Below are positions 10,476-21,309 of a DNA stretch of 64,000 nucleotides, one piece after another (position 1 is the first letter of the stretch; each line of letters starts with the position of its first letter). Location of the stretch: assembly GCF_001661265.1 (NCBI RefSeq), contig NW_017566999.1, positions 372,001-436,000 on the forward strand, read 5' to 3'. The DNA is from Saitoella complicata NRRL Y-17804. Its lineage: Eukaryota > Ascomycota > Saitoellomycetes > Saitoellales > Saitoellaceae. A program made the translations under genes and the position numbers. The notes under the pieces are model-generated. The model was given only the letters and a program-made list of their open reading frames with translations, was not told where the DNA came from and searched no databases.

Positions 10476-11908
10476 CTAAGCCGCCAGCGGCTCCGCCTTC
10501 TTCTCCGTCTCCGTCCTCTTCTCCACCTCCTTGTCCAAAGCCTTCACCCCATCCAACCTGATCCCCTTAAGCCTCCTGAGCAATTCGTCTTCCTCTTCCG
10601 CCGTCCTCTCTGCCTTCTTCTCCTCCTCCTTCTGCTTCTGCTTCTCCTCTTTCTCCCCCTCCTCCATCAACCCAGCAAACTCGGCCTCCAACTCATCCTC
10701 GTCAACCTCCGCCGTCTCCTTCCCAAGCTCGGCTATAATCCCGCTAACCTCATCGACATCCTCCACACCCCTCCTAACACGGTCGACGACTTCGTCAACG
10801 CGCTGTACGCCACCAATGTCTTTCATCAACCCCTCCAGGACCTTCGCACCTGATTCCATGATGGAGATGGTGGAGGCGTCCGTATTTGCTTGATCCACCT
10901 TCTGAATGATCTCTTGTAGTTGGTGAAGAGTCCCCGCACGTTGACCGAGCGCAACTTCTGCGAGTTTCTTGCTCTTCAATGATGAGAGCGCAAGGGTCTT
11001 CTGTCCCTTCGATACAGCCGCACGCGCTGCTTGGTCGTAGGCAGTCGAGCGTTCCGTGAGAGCATCGATTTGACGTGTAAGGTTCAGGATAGCTGTGTGC
11101 AGTTTTGCGACGGAGTGGTCTGCTTCAGTAATTTCGGCTGGTAGTTCAGCGCCTGGCGATGACTTGAACTTAATTGTGTCACCATCAATACGGATCTCGC
11201 CTTTGTCTCTTGAGAGGAACGTCAACAATGCTTTCACATCGGTGGCAGAGAGCGTGGTTCCAGGTACTGCCGTTGCTGCGAAGGTCTCTGTGAACGTTTG
11301 TGTTGAGTAGATAGGATCGGTGTATGGCGATGAGATCCGGGAGCACGCAAGACGGAGAACATTGTTTGCTGCGGACTCCAGGTTCTGAACCATGACGTAT
11401 TTCTCAGTTTTCGAAAGGTCAACTGACGGCTGCCGTTCTCCGATAACTTTGCGAAACCCCCATGATAGTATCGCACCCACCGACCACGAAGACGAAGCAT
11501 AGATGCTCTGCTGTTGTGACGTATATGTTGTTAGTGGTATCAAATCTCCACTTGAGAGTAACGAAGCCTATGCGTAGTCGATTAGCACGCTGCTGGCAAA
11601 CCTACTATGCTTCTACACACAATCACAGCACCCAACCCAAGCGGACTCCCCCACTCCCTGCTACTTGCATCCCTCAACAACGACGGCCCCGTCTCCAATA
11701 CCAACCTATCCTCACTGTTTCTAAAGGCCCCAGCCTTCGCTGCAGCCTCAATCGCACTCTTCCACGCCGTTACATTCGCTGCGTATCCATCTGGATTCGA
11801 TTCCCGTTGCGAGGTGAAATCCGAGAACAGGGACGGAAGGCGGGCTTTGGTGAACTTTGGGTGAGCGAGGAGGAAGTCACAAAGGGTCGATGGAGGTGCT
11901 TGCTCCAT
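10476..11908 (-). CDS. CHM7: ESCRT-III-like protein Chm7/CHMP7
   Basis: Snf7-family protein of the Chm7/CHMP7 class, which recruits ESCRT-III to the inner nuclear membrane for nuclear-envelope and pore surveillance. Exons 11606-11908 and 10476-11567 (complement) give 464 residues, close to human CHMP7 (453). The N-terminal half is the divergent winged-helix region of this class (TLCDFLLAHPKFTKARLPSL, and SWSVGAILSWGFRKV at the membrane-binding stretch). The C-terminal half is a Snf7 helical hairpin with basic helix 1 and a long acidic, Lys/Glu-rich tail (about residues 370-455). The joining intron is only 38 bp but has a GTGCTAATC branch point. The same strand order IML1-CHM7-CYP53 has no functional link that I can see. 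Confidence 0.87.
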
Positions 11909-12215
11909 GATGGAGGATGTCTGCTTCTTCTTGGTAATGGATGATGGAGGATTGTTGGACAAAGTTTGGATGTTTACGCGGTGAGACACTTCCCGTACGG
12001 TATCGCGACCGCCTGCGACGCGCTGCATTCGCGCGCACAGGTGAAAGTTACGTCAAAGAACTTCGCACACAGCAGTGCATACTGTATGCTATCGTAACCT
12101 CAAGCAATGCATATTCGTACAAGCAAATACCTCCCTATCTCTTCCTCTTCCTCCTCCATCAAGCCCGCTTGCTCATGGTAACCCAAAGCTCGGTCGGTTT
12201 CAACTATAAGTCCGG
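11909..12215. other. Intergenic, CHM7 start to P450 stop
   Basis: 307 bp between two minus-strand genes. It should hold the CHM7 promoter and the P450 3' end. I see no conserved element or open frame with support. Confidence 0.6.
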
Positions 12216-14134
12216 TCAGCAAGCCAAAGCGGAAAAGGCGTTTGTATCGATCGAACTGACCAAAAATCCCTCCCGGAGCACCGTCTCCTCATTTGGATAC
12301 ACCCTCTCAAAATCGAACCGTCTCAGGATACTCGCCATGCTCTTAATCAACTCCATAACCTGTCCAGCACTTATCAGCATTACCCATAACACCAGTACAG
12401 ATAGTGGACATACCGCCACATTCCTCCCAACGCAAGACCTGGGCCCATACGAAAACGGAATGAAATACTTCTCAACACTAGCCTTCGAGATATCCAACCA
12501 CCTCTCCGGCCTAAACTCCTCCGGACTCTCCCAAAGATTCGGATCATGGTGGACGGAATACGAGGGAACACTTAACACCGTCCCGCCCTCGAAGAAGACT
12601 CCACATCTGTAGGAGACATGTCAGCATGCGTCATTTGATGAATGGCTCGAAGCACGTTACACTTCTGCCCCCTGAGGCGGTACGATACGGGGTAATCCCA
12701 ACGCACTCGTAGGTCTGTAGCGCAGGACTTCGTCCAACACCGCAGCGGTATATTTGAGGTCTTTGACGTCTTTCCATTCGAGAGCGAGGTCGTCGGTGAT
12801 TTCGGGGAATGCTTCGTCGAGTTCTGCTTGGATCTCTGTCTTGCATTCGGGATTACGGCAGAGGAGGTCGATGATGTGACTGTATGTTCGATTAGCCATC
12901 ACCACGGTGAGTCGCAACCCGTACGATCTTACGTAAGAGCTATGAAAGCATGTCAGTAGGATATATATGATTCATGGAGGCTAGGTACATACTGTTCGAC
13001 GTCGTATCAGACCCAGCAATCAACTGCGTCAACGCCTCAGCATTAACCTCCGATCTCGGCAACGGCTCCCCCTCCTCATCCGTCGCCTTCAACAAGAAAC
13101 TCAACAAATCCCTTCGATTCTCCAGCTCCTCTTCCGACTTTTGCAGGCGACGGTCGACGGCCGTGACAGCGATCTTTGCGAGTTGCTGTACACTCTCGTA
13201 CCCACGGACCCAGAAGCGGTCGAAGAGGAAGTAGCGTGCCCAGTCTCTGACCCAAGGGATTGTTCCGACTGTCGCACTCCACTCACCGCGGTCATTAAGG
13301 ACGCGAATCGCTCCGTTCGAGTCTGAACCACTCTCGATGAAGTGGAAGGGTTCACCGAAGGCAAGATCACCGATGATGTCGAAAGCGAGGTAGTTTGCCC
13401 AGGGTAGGAAATCCAGCGTCAAGGAGTTTGTTGCGGGGTCGATCATATCTGAGAGGCGAGAGAGAAGGAGTGACTGTCAGAAACTTTCAGTAAAGGAGTA
13501 AAACCAGTTATATAAAAAATTGCTGACCAGACTCTTGTTAATCAACGGCTCAAACCCAAGAATAGCCTATCCATCTTAGTCAGAACGTCACGAAAGAATT
13601 GTTGGTAAATATTATGGACACATACCTGTTGTGAAAAAGTATGACTAATAATCTTTCTCTTCCTCGTATGCTCCCCCCTATCCCTCGTATTGAACAACCC
13701 ACGATGGATACTCACGAACGCATCATAAAATTCGCTCTTTAAGAATCCGGTTTGGTGACCGTAGACGATTTGGATTGCGTCAGGGTCGTTGATGGAGACT
13801 TGGTTGGGGGAAATGCGAACGAATTTGCCGCACTTCTATACATGCCGTCAAGATCAGAGGATGAGGGATAGGGTGGGAAACAGGGAGAGCACCTTATGGG
13901 CGGCATCGACGGCGAGATATCGTTGTGCCCGGCGGGCGTGGTAGGTGAGCCAGAACGGCGAGATCGCGGCTAGAAATGGCCCAGGGAATCGGCGGAGTCT
14001 GTGGGTATGTCGTGAGTGAGTTCCGTCATTCAAAACCTACCCACATACCTCAGAGGATCATAAAGGTATCGAATCGGAGTATAGGCAACAGCCGTAACCA
14101 CCAACGCAACCAAAAGAACGGTAAGCGTGATCAT
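12216..14134 (-). CDS. Cytochrome P450, CYP53 (benzoate 4-hydroxylase) type
   Basis: ER-anchored P450 resembling the CYP53 family, which hydroxylates benzoate to 4-hydroxybenzoate in fungi. Nine exons (complement): 14049-14134, 13893-13998, 13626-13835, 13528-13566, 12993-13473, 12933-12939, 12661-12879, 12414-12606 and 12216-12359, 494 residues. An N-terminal anchor (ITLTVLLVALVVTAVAYTPI) comes first. Then come the CYP53-typical GFLKSEFYDAFVSIHRGLFN, PWANYLAFDIIGDLAFGEP, the I-helix AGSDTTSN, the ExxR pair in LDEVLRYRP, PERW, and the haem loop FSYGPRSCVGRN with the cysteine ligand. The tail LREGFLVSSID matches the family's REGF end. One exon is 7 nt and splits the I-helix. Family placement is good; the substrate is inferred. 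Confidence 0.88.
12933..12939 (-). other. 7-nt microexon of the P450 gene
   Basis: The coding triplets spanning CTCTTAC join A|CT CTT AC|T and restore both frame and the conserved 12-residue spacing between TSN of the I-helix and the following Pro. It is bounded by a 53-bp intron on each side (12940-12992 and 12880-12932). Each has GT..AG ends and a branch-like TACTGACA or GGCTAATC. Confidence 0.8.
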
Positions 14135-14503
14135 ATTTCCAATTGACGATATCAATTGCAGTTGATTTGAACGAATGAACAGGGCTTCAGCGTCTACTTT
14201 AACCCTTGCAAACCGGACCGACCGATGTGCGCTCGCATTCACCCTCGACGTCAAAGCGGTCAAATCTGCCGTGCAATGCGGGGTGGACTGCGACATTTTG
14301 CGGGGGAGTTGGGGAGGACCGTCACATGCACAGACCCGCAACGTTCTTTGCCCGGTGATAGACGGGGTTACGAACTTTTTCCATTCGTCTCAACTGTTTG
14401 GAGAAATGGTTTCATTATTGCAGCCATCGCCGCCGGCGATGAGCGGATCGACCGGCACCCACATACCCCACTCTCCTCGCACATTCGGGCTGTACCGTAG
14501 CTA
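14135..14503. other. Intergenic, P450 start to EMC4 stop
   Basis: 369 bp between two minus-strand genes, presumably the P450 promoter. The P450 coding frame stays open upstream of its ATG, but that extension shows no family similarity. Nothing else is recognised. Confidence 0.6.
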
Positions 14504-15214
14504 TCACGATGCGAATACTGATAGAAGATCACTCGTCCTCCTCTCCGCCCAAACTAACCGATCACTCCCACTCGTCGGCAACAACCCCATCGTCCAACAC
14601 TTATACACCCCCAACCCCATCATCAACACCTGCATCACCACAAAACACACCTTCGGCAACCACAATCTTCCATCTTTCTTCAGCTGCTCAGACTCCAATG
14701 GTAGAAAAGTGTTGGCAGTGTTGGAGAGAGCGGTTACTGGGTTCTTGAAGAGCATGAATGCCATCATGAGGGAGAAGATTTGGAGGGAGGAGCCGGACAT
14801 GTACATCATGAAGGCTTGCATTGGGACGTTTTTGGCGGGAGCGAGGGCGATTTCCCATGCTTTCTGTAGAGCGATATGTCAGACATGCACGTACGGATGA
14901 CGGATGGAACATTGTCCTACCTTGACTTTCAGTGTATCCCGATCCTCTGTTGACTGTTTAGTTGCGACGGCGTTCTTGTTCTGTAGGCTGAAGGTCAGTC
15001 GCTGACAGTAAAGTGTCCGAATACAATTCAACTTACCGCCTTTGACGAAGGCGCCGGAGTAGCGACATAACCTGGCGGATTCGCAACATTCGCAGTGCTC
15101 GCTTTCGAACTACAAGACTGTTAGCACTTTCCCCAATGCGACAGACACCCATTGAGGAAGTACGAACCTCAAAGAGTTGACCGCAGTCTTTGAGATTTGA
15201 GCTGACGACGACAT
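14504..15214 (-). CDS. EMC4: ER membrane protein complex subunit 4
   Basis: Emc4 is a subunit of the ER membrane insertase complex that inserts tail-anchored and multipass proteins. Exons (complement) 15168-15214, 15037-15109, 14921-14980 and 14504-14863 give 179 residues, normal for the family. The signature AWEIALAPAKNVPMQAFMMYM lies at residues 61-81 (shown here only as landmarks AWEIALAPAKN and QAFMMYMSGSS). Two hydrophobic segments follow (IFSLMMAFMLF and VCFVVMQVLMMGLGVY), then the conserved MGLLPTSGSD. Introns are 57-59 bp apart from the 56-bp intron between exons 2 and 3. The start codon lies 145 bp from the divergent ESF1 start, so the two share a promoter region. Confidence 0.94.
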
Positions 15215-15359
15215 TGATCTCTTGTTGTATGCTGTTTGGTGTTTGTATGGTTCGAATGTGCGGCGCAGTACGTGGCGGAGCAAAAAGTCCAGTGAGCGGC
15301 AACTCCACCCTGAGAAAAACGAACGCTCCCATCCCCAGTCGACCCCCACTGTCACGGTC

Positions 15360-17423
15360 ATGGGCCCCAGAGACAAGAAACACCGCACCCCAATGGGCGA
15401 AGCCGCCGAGCGCAAACCCGTCACCACCGATCCCCGTTTCTCCGTCGTTCACAGCGATGCGCGATTCGCCTTGCCGAAGAGGAAGGACACGAAGTTCGCG
15501 GTGGATAAGCGGTTCAAGGGGATGTTGAATGATAAGGAGTTTGCGGATGGGCCGAGTGTTGATAGGTATGGGAGACGGGTTGGGAAGGATAAGGGGAAGG
15601 AGGAGATTAAGAGGTATTATCGGATGGAGGATGAGGAGGAGGGTGAGGAGGGTGAGGACAGTGAAGATGATGAAGACAAGGAGGAAGACGATGAGGATGA
15701 AGAGAGTGACGAGGAGGAGGTGAAGAAATATGACCCGGCAAGAGGAGAGGGTATCATTGACTCCTCAGACTCGGAGGAGGAGACGGATGAGGAGGAGCTT
15801 GCGGAGCTCGGATCAGATGTCGAAGGCCGAGAACTTGCCGACCCAGAACCGGATCGGGAATCAATTCCTACAGGAGAAGAGACAAACCGATTCGCCGTGG
15901 TCAACCTCGACTGGGATCACGTACGAGCCGTGGACCTGTTCGCTACACTCTCCTCCTTCGAGCCACCAGGTGGAAAGGTCAGGTCTGTCGTTGTCTATCC
16001 CTCCGAGTTCGGTAAGGAGAGACTAGCAAAGGAAGATATGGAAGGTCCACCAAAGGATATTTTTGGCGGCGCAGAATCCGGCTCCGACGACGACGACGAG
16101 GAAATCACGGAGGAAACCATCATCAAAGAAGACAAGGGCGAAGACTTCGACATGGACAAACTCCGGAAATACCAACTCGAGCGTCTCCGCTACTATTACG
16201 CAATCGTCACCTGCGACTCCACGATCACCGCAAAATACATCTACGACGCAATCGACGGCGCCGAATACGAAAACTCAGCAAACTTCTTCGACCTTCGTTT
16301 CGTTCCCGACGACGTAACCTTCGAGGATGACCCTCGGGATGAAGCAGACCACGTGCCTGAGAGTTATGCGCCGGATGATTTCGTGACGGATGCGCTGCAG
16401 CATTCGAAGGTGAAGTTGACGTGGGATGAGGAGGATCAGGCGAGGGTACAGCTGAGGACGAAGGCGTTTAGTCAGAAGGATATTGAGGATATGGATTTTA
16501 AGGCGTACCTAGCGTCCGATTCGGAGGAGGAGGAGGAGGAGGATGATGAGGCGCAGAAGGAAAAGTATCGCGCTTTGCTTCTTGGTGTGAAGAAGAAGAG
16601 TGGGGCGGATGAGGATGCGGCTGCTGAGGGAGATATGGAGATTACGTTCGGTGCTGCGTTGGATGAGAAGGATGAGAAGGACGAGGAGGAAGAGGAGGTG
16701 GTGGAGGGTGAGGAGGAGGAGACTACGCTTGAGAAGTATCGCCGGAAGGAGAGGGAAAGGAAGGAGAGACGGAGGGCCGAGAGGAAGGTCAACATCAAGG
16801 AGGATGACGACAAGGAGGAACTCGGATTCGATGATCCCTTCTTCCAGGACGGAGGTGATAAAGCCGCGAAGCAGGACAAGAAGAAGAAGGACAAGAAGGT
16901 ATCTGCCGAAGAAGCCGAGATGGAAGCCGCACGGAAGGCTGAGCTCGAGTTGTTGATGATGGACGAAAAGGAAGAATCCGCCATCACGGGCGGCAAGAAA
17001 CCCCAACACTTCGACATGAAACAAGTCCTCAAAGCCGAGAAAGCAAAAAAGAAGAAGGGCAAAACCGCCAAAAAGCAACTCGCCAAAGTCGACCAAGAAG
17101 CAACCCAATCAGACTTCCAAATCGACGTCAAGGATCCGCGTTTCGCTGCCCTATACGAATCTCACCACTTCGCTATCGACCCGACGAATCCTCAGTTCAA
17201 GAAGACGGAGGCGATGGAGAAGGTTTTGGATGAGAGACGGAAGAGGCATGAGAATGGAAGGGAAGAGCCACCGGCTAAGGCTGGGAAAAAGAGGAAGAAT
17301 GAGGAGGGGCAGGGCTCCGGGGAGGCTGGGAAGAAGGCTAAGAAGGTTGCGGAGAAGGAGGAGAGTGGAAGCGATCTTGCGTCACTTGTTCGTCGGATCA
17401 AGGCGAAGTCTGGACAAGCTTAA
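15360..17423 (+). CDS. ESF1: Pre-rRNA processing protein Esf1
   Basis: Nucleolar protein of the small-subunit processome needed for 18S rRNA maturation. A single exon encodes 687 residues. The start MGPRDKKHRTPMG was chosen over an in-frame upstream start because conserved sequence begins just after it (DPRFSVVHSDARFALPKRK). The middle contains FAVVNLDWDHVRAVDLFATL and a conserved core around YYYAIVTCDSTITAKYIYD and FDLRFVPDDVTFEDDPRD, as in other Esf1 proteins. Several very acidic tracts and Lys/Glu-rich segments flank it. A C-terminal NUC153 motif (DPRFAALYESHHFAIDPTNP) is at about 588-610. The acidic blocks produce long open frames on other strands that are not genes. Confidence 0.94.
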   Translation: MGPRDKKHRTPMGEAAERKPVTTDPRFSVVHSDARFALPKRKDTKFAVDKRFKGMLNDKEFADGPSVDRYGRRVGKDKGKEEIKRYYRMEDEEEGEEGEDSEDDEDKEEDDEDEESDEEEVKKYDPARGEGIIDSSDSEEETDEEELAELGSDVEGRELADPEPDRESIPTGEETNRFAVVNLDWDHVRAVDLFATLSSFEPPGGKVRSVVVYPSEFGKERLAKEDMEGPPKDIFGGAESGSDDDDEEITEETIIKEDKGEDFDMDKLRKYQLERLRYYYAIVTCDSTITAKYIYDAIDGAEYENSANFFDLRFVPDDVTFEDDPRDEADHVPESYAPDDFVTDALQHSKVKLTWDEEDQARVQLRTKAFSQKDIEDMDFKAYLASDSEEEEEEDDEAQKEKYRALLLGVKKKSGADEDAAAEGDMEITFGAALDEKDEKDEEEEEVVEGEEEETTLEKYRRKERERKERRRAERKVNIKEDDDKEELGFDDPFFQDGGDKAAKQDKKKKDKKVSAEEAEMEAARKAELELLMMDEKEESAITGGKKPQHFDMKQVLKAEKAKKKKGKTAKKQLAKVDQEATQSDFQIDVKDPRFAALYESHHFAIDPTNPQFKKTEAMEKVLDERRKRHENGREEPPAKAGKKRKNEEGQGSGEAGKKAKKVAEKEESGSDLASLVRRIKAKSGQA

Positions 17424-17619
17424 TCGAGAACATCTAGGGTAGCTTATTAAGTCAATTGAGAATCGAACTTTTTTCTCTCGGTGTCCTATGTGTCATCTCG
17501 GCGCGGGTATCTCGGGCTGTCAAGCGCACGGCCGCCGGCCATGTCGTAACGTCATCGGCGCGCAAATCAGATCCTGTACTTGAACCAAGTCCTCGACATA
17601 TACCAACCAGATAGACAAT

Positions 17620-19831
17620 ATGTTACCATTCGCTCGCGGGTCGATGCGATCCTTGCAGTCTCCAGCAGCGCGATTGCGGCTCCCTATTCCTCCTCGGGCG
17701 TCATCGGCTCCGGGATCAACCCGATCAATCACCACCCCGACCGGCCCCAGCAACGGCGGTGCCAAACCGTTCGATCCACCACCCATCCCCAAACGGCATC
17801 CAATCCGCCAATTCTGTTTCCGGTGGTTCGGTATCCCAATCATCGTAGCCGGAAGCGGAACCGCCGCGTTCTTCGCCTACGACGCCTACACCTACGACCA
17901 CGCGACCGATAACTCCGTTTCCGTCTCCTCTCTCGCTCTCTCTCCCCGATTGGGTGGTCCCAACAATCTTCCAATCGCGGAGTTTTTGGTGGATGATGAG
18001 GACTCACCCGAGATCAAGCGCAGCTCAACAAAGCCGAGGTTGGTTGTACTTGGAACGGGTTGGGGGAGTATTGCGCTGCTGAAGAATTTGGATCCGGATG
18101 AGTATCATGTTACGGTTATTTCCCCGAGTAATTACTTTTTGTTTACGCCATTGTTACCGTCTGCTGCCGTCGGTACTGTGGAGCCGAGGTTCGCTCTTGA
18201 TACCGTTGTCTTTCTGCATTGACTGACAAGGACCCAACAGATCTCTGGTCGAATCGATTCGTCGAATCATTGCACCCATCCGTGGTCATTTTCTCGAAGC
18301 AAAGGCTGAGCGTATCGAGTTTTCCGAGAAAATGGTAGAGGTCTCCGAGACAAATCCCAAGACGGGCGAAGTCCGTTCATTTTACGTCCCCTACGACAAG
18401 CTCGTCGTCTCTGTCGGCGCAATTTCCAACACCCACGGCGTAAACGGCCTCGAACACTGCCACTTCCTCAAAACCATCGACGATGGTCGCAAGGTCCGTC
18501 GCACGATTATGGATAACTTCGAGCGCTCGGTTCTCCCTACCACAACAGAAGAAGAGCGAAAGCGTCTGTTGAGTTTCATCATCTGCGGTGGGGGGCCGAC
18601 AGGTATCGAATTTGCGGCCGAGTTGAGCGATATGTTGAAGGAGGATATGGTCAAGTATTTCCCGAAGATCTTGAGGAAGGATGTTTCGATTCATGTTGTG
18701 CAGAGTCGGGATCACATTTTGAATACATATGATGAGTCGATTTCGACGTTTGCGGAGGCTAAGTTCGATAAGGATGAGATTAAGTTGCACTTGAACGTGA
18801 GAAGTCCGGCATTGTTATGAGTGTGTGACCGTTGCTAATATGGAGAGTAGGCGCGTGTCAAGGAGGTTAAAGAAGACGCCGTTGTCTTTACTCAGAAGGG
18901 TAAGGATGGGGTCGTGGAGTCTGTGGTGCCCTTCGGTCTTTGCTTGTGGTCGACTGGAGTTGGTCTCGCACCTGTCACCGAGCAGATCTGTGCGACTCTG
19001 AAGAATGCTCAGAAGAACAAGCATGCCATTGAGACAGACTCGCACTTGAGAGTGTTGGGAGCGCCCATGGGTGATGTGTATGCCATTGGTACGCCTGGCG
19101 AATGGACAATCTGCTCTTCAGATGCTAACATTTACTTCGTACAGGTGACTGCGCAACCGTTCAAAACAACATCAGCGAATACATTGTCGACATCATCCGG
19201 TCCGCGCACGAAACGACCGGTATTACCGGCGACATTAAGAACATTCGCCTCTCCTACGGTGAATGGATCCGTGCCGCGAAGAAGGTCCGTCGTCGATTCC
19301 CACAGGCTATTCCCTACCTTCGCAAACTCGACAAACTCTTCCACGAGTTCGACAAGGATCATTCCGGATCTTTGTCGTATGATGAGATGTGCGACTTGTT
19401 GCACGATATCGATCGCCGGTTGACGAGTTTGCCGGCGACTGCGCAGAGGGCTAACCAGCAGGGTATGTACCTCGCAAAGAAGCTCAACGCACTTGCCCGT
19501 GCTAGGGAGAGTTTGGTGCGCAACGAGATCTTTGACGGAGATATCGATGATGTGGTCTACGATCCGTTTGAATACAAGTACTTAGGAAGCTTGGCGTACC
19601 TTGGTAACGCCGCCGTCTTTGACTTTGGTGATGCCCGTTCGTGGAAGGGTAATCTCTTGGCTATGGTAAGTGCAGTAGTGCATGTTGCGTATGACATGGG
19701 CTAACAAGCATTCACAGTACCTTTGGCGAAGCGTCTACTGGAGTGAGCAGGTCTCCTTCCGTAACCGAGTTCAGCTCTCCTACGACTATTTCAAGCGTAC
19801 CATTTGGGGTCGTGACATCTCTCGTTTCTAA
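17620..19831 (+). CDS. NDE1: External alternative NADH:ubiquinone oxidoreductase with EF-hand
   Basis: Mitochondrial inner-membrane type II NADH dehydrogenase that passes electrons from NADH to ubiquinone without proton pumping. Exons 17620-18188, 18241-18796, 18851-19088, 19145-19665 and 19718-19831 give 665 residues. A presequence rich in Arg/Ser precedes a membrane segment (FGIPIIVAGSGTAAFFAYDA, about 70-90). The FAD Rossmann motif is LVVLGTGWGSIALLKNL (about 141). The NADH motif is FIICGGGPTGIEFAAEL. DVYAIGDCA spans a junction. An insert carries a textbook EF-hand, FDKDHSGSLSYDEMCDLL, near 520, implying calcium regulation as in Neurospora NDE1. The C-terminus YFKRTIWGRDISRF is the family's membrane-binding end. 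The EF-hand points to the outer (cytosolic-facing) enzyme. Confidence 0.94.
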
Positions 19832-20179
19832 TCAACAAAACATTCAACTCGCGAAGTATGAAATAGAATACAAAAATAATTCATGCTACAAATACATAAC
19901 ATTTCCTTCTCCCGATTTCGCACGGGCCACGGGCCTCTTGGCGGATGAGAAGCCTCAACGGCTGCGCAGCGCTTAAGCTTGCATGGCCGTACTGTATGCG
20001 AGGGCCAGTAGAGCACAAACAGCTAGCATACACCCCCCGTCGCGACCGCGTACGATACGGTAAATATCGGTCATCGACGTCGTATCAGGTTCTGACGCCT
20101 TTCGTTCTCGACGGCTTTTGGGTTTCTTGGTTAAAGCGCACCCTTTCTTGTCCCGGGCGATATCAATACGACGACGCCC
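19832..20179. other. Intergenic, NDE1 to GT8 gene
   Basis: 348 bp between two plus-strand genes. It holds the NDE1 3' end, which is A/T-rich just after the stop, and a GC-rich stretch ahead of the next start. No element is recognised. Confidence 0.6.
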
Positions 20180-21309
20180 ATGATGTTCGCGGCGCGTCCG
20201 AAATTTCTAGTCATTGCTGCGGCGGTGTTTACGTCGTTCTGTTTACTGCTATATACTCTATCAGGTAATACTGACTTACTTCATTCCTTGGCCTTTGAGT
20301 GTGGAGCTGACCAAGTGTTACAGGCACAACCTCGATCGCAGCCTTCGAAGATAAGGCGATTGACGCTACGCATTACGGTCAGGAAGTCGTGACTGGTGCA
20401 ATTTCGGATGGTGCAGAGGCTGTTGAGGATGTTGTCGAGGACGTCGTGGTGAAGCCGAAGAATCGCCGTCGCGCGATTGTTTCTTCCGTCCAAACAGACT
20501 CTTTCGCACCCCTTGCCATGGCCATGGGCTACTCCCTCAAGAAATCCAACGACCTCGACGCACAAGACGTTGACATGCTCCTTCTCGTCCGCGAGGGTGC
20601 CGTCAACGCTACCAACATCGCAAAACTCGAACAAGTCGGTTGGCAGGTCCGAAAAATGCAGGATTTGGTGTTTGAGGGCGTGAACTATGATGATATCCGA
20701 CCTTGGCACAGATATAACTTGAACAAATTGATTATCTGGCAGTGGGAAGAGTATGAGAGGATTATCTTTGCGGATGCGGATATGTTGATTAAGGGTGACA
20801 TTGGGGAGTTGTGGGATATGCCTGGAGGTAAGACTATCTCCCTTCTCTCGTAACGGCCATATGCTGATGGATGTGTTGCAGATTTCGCCGCAACCCCCGA
20901 CTCATGGCCAGAAAACCTCCAAGATACCCGCTTCAACTCTGGCTTCATCCTCATCCGCCCCTCCAAAGTCGAATACGAAACCCTCGCCGAAAAGGTCTCC
21001 GACAAAAAGTACCACCGCCCCGACGAAGCCGACCAAGCCTTTCTCAACGTCTACTGGCGTTTCCGCGCCTACATGCTCCCCTACGCCTACAACTTCAACC
21101 TTGTCCTCTTCCGTTTCCATAGGGAGGTATGGGATAACTTGTGGCCCGAGGCAAAGGTGATTCATTTTACGACGAGGAAGCCGAGCACGAAGGATAAGTG
21201 TGCTACGAACCCGGATTGTCTTGAGAGGCCTGTGTTGGAGTGGTATTCATGGATGTTTCAAAGTATGGTTGAGGAGTATGGGTGGAAGGATATGCCGATA
21301 CATGAGTAG
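20180..21309 (+). CDS. Family GT8 glycosyltransferase (glycogenin-like), type II membrane protein
   Basis: Glycosyltransferase of family GT8, the glycogenin/galactinol-synthase type that uses a nucleotide sugar and Mn2+. Exons 20180-20264, 20324-20827 and 20882-21309 give 338 residues. An N-terminal hydrophobic anchor (FLVIAAAVFTSFCLLLYTL) suggests a Golgi type II protein rather than cytosolic glycogenin. The domain starts RRRAIVSSVQTDSFAPLAMA. It has the DxD metal site in IIFADADMLIKGDI at about 177, FNSGFILIRPS, DEADQAFLNVYW, and a late histidine in AKVIHFTTRKP. The C-terminus WYSWMFQSMVEEYGW resembles fungal GT8 proteins of unknown acceptor. The acceptor and product cannot be read from sequence. 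Confidence 0.85.

Noticed and set aside
15222-15359. N-terminal extension of Esf1
   Set aside because: The extension starts at a TTG codon, overlaps the divergent EMC4 promoter and has no family similarity.
15617-17131. Long minus-strand frames rich in Ser, Leu and Phe
   Set aside because: They are antisense shadows of the acidic and Lys/Glu-rich ESF1 gene.
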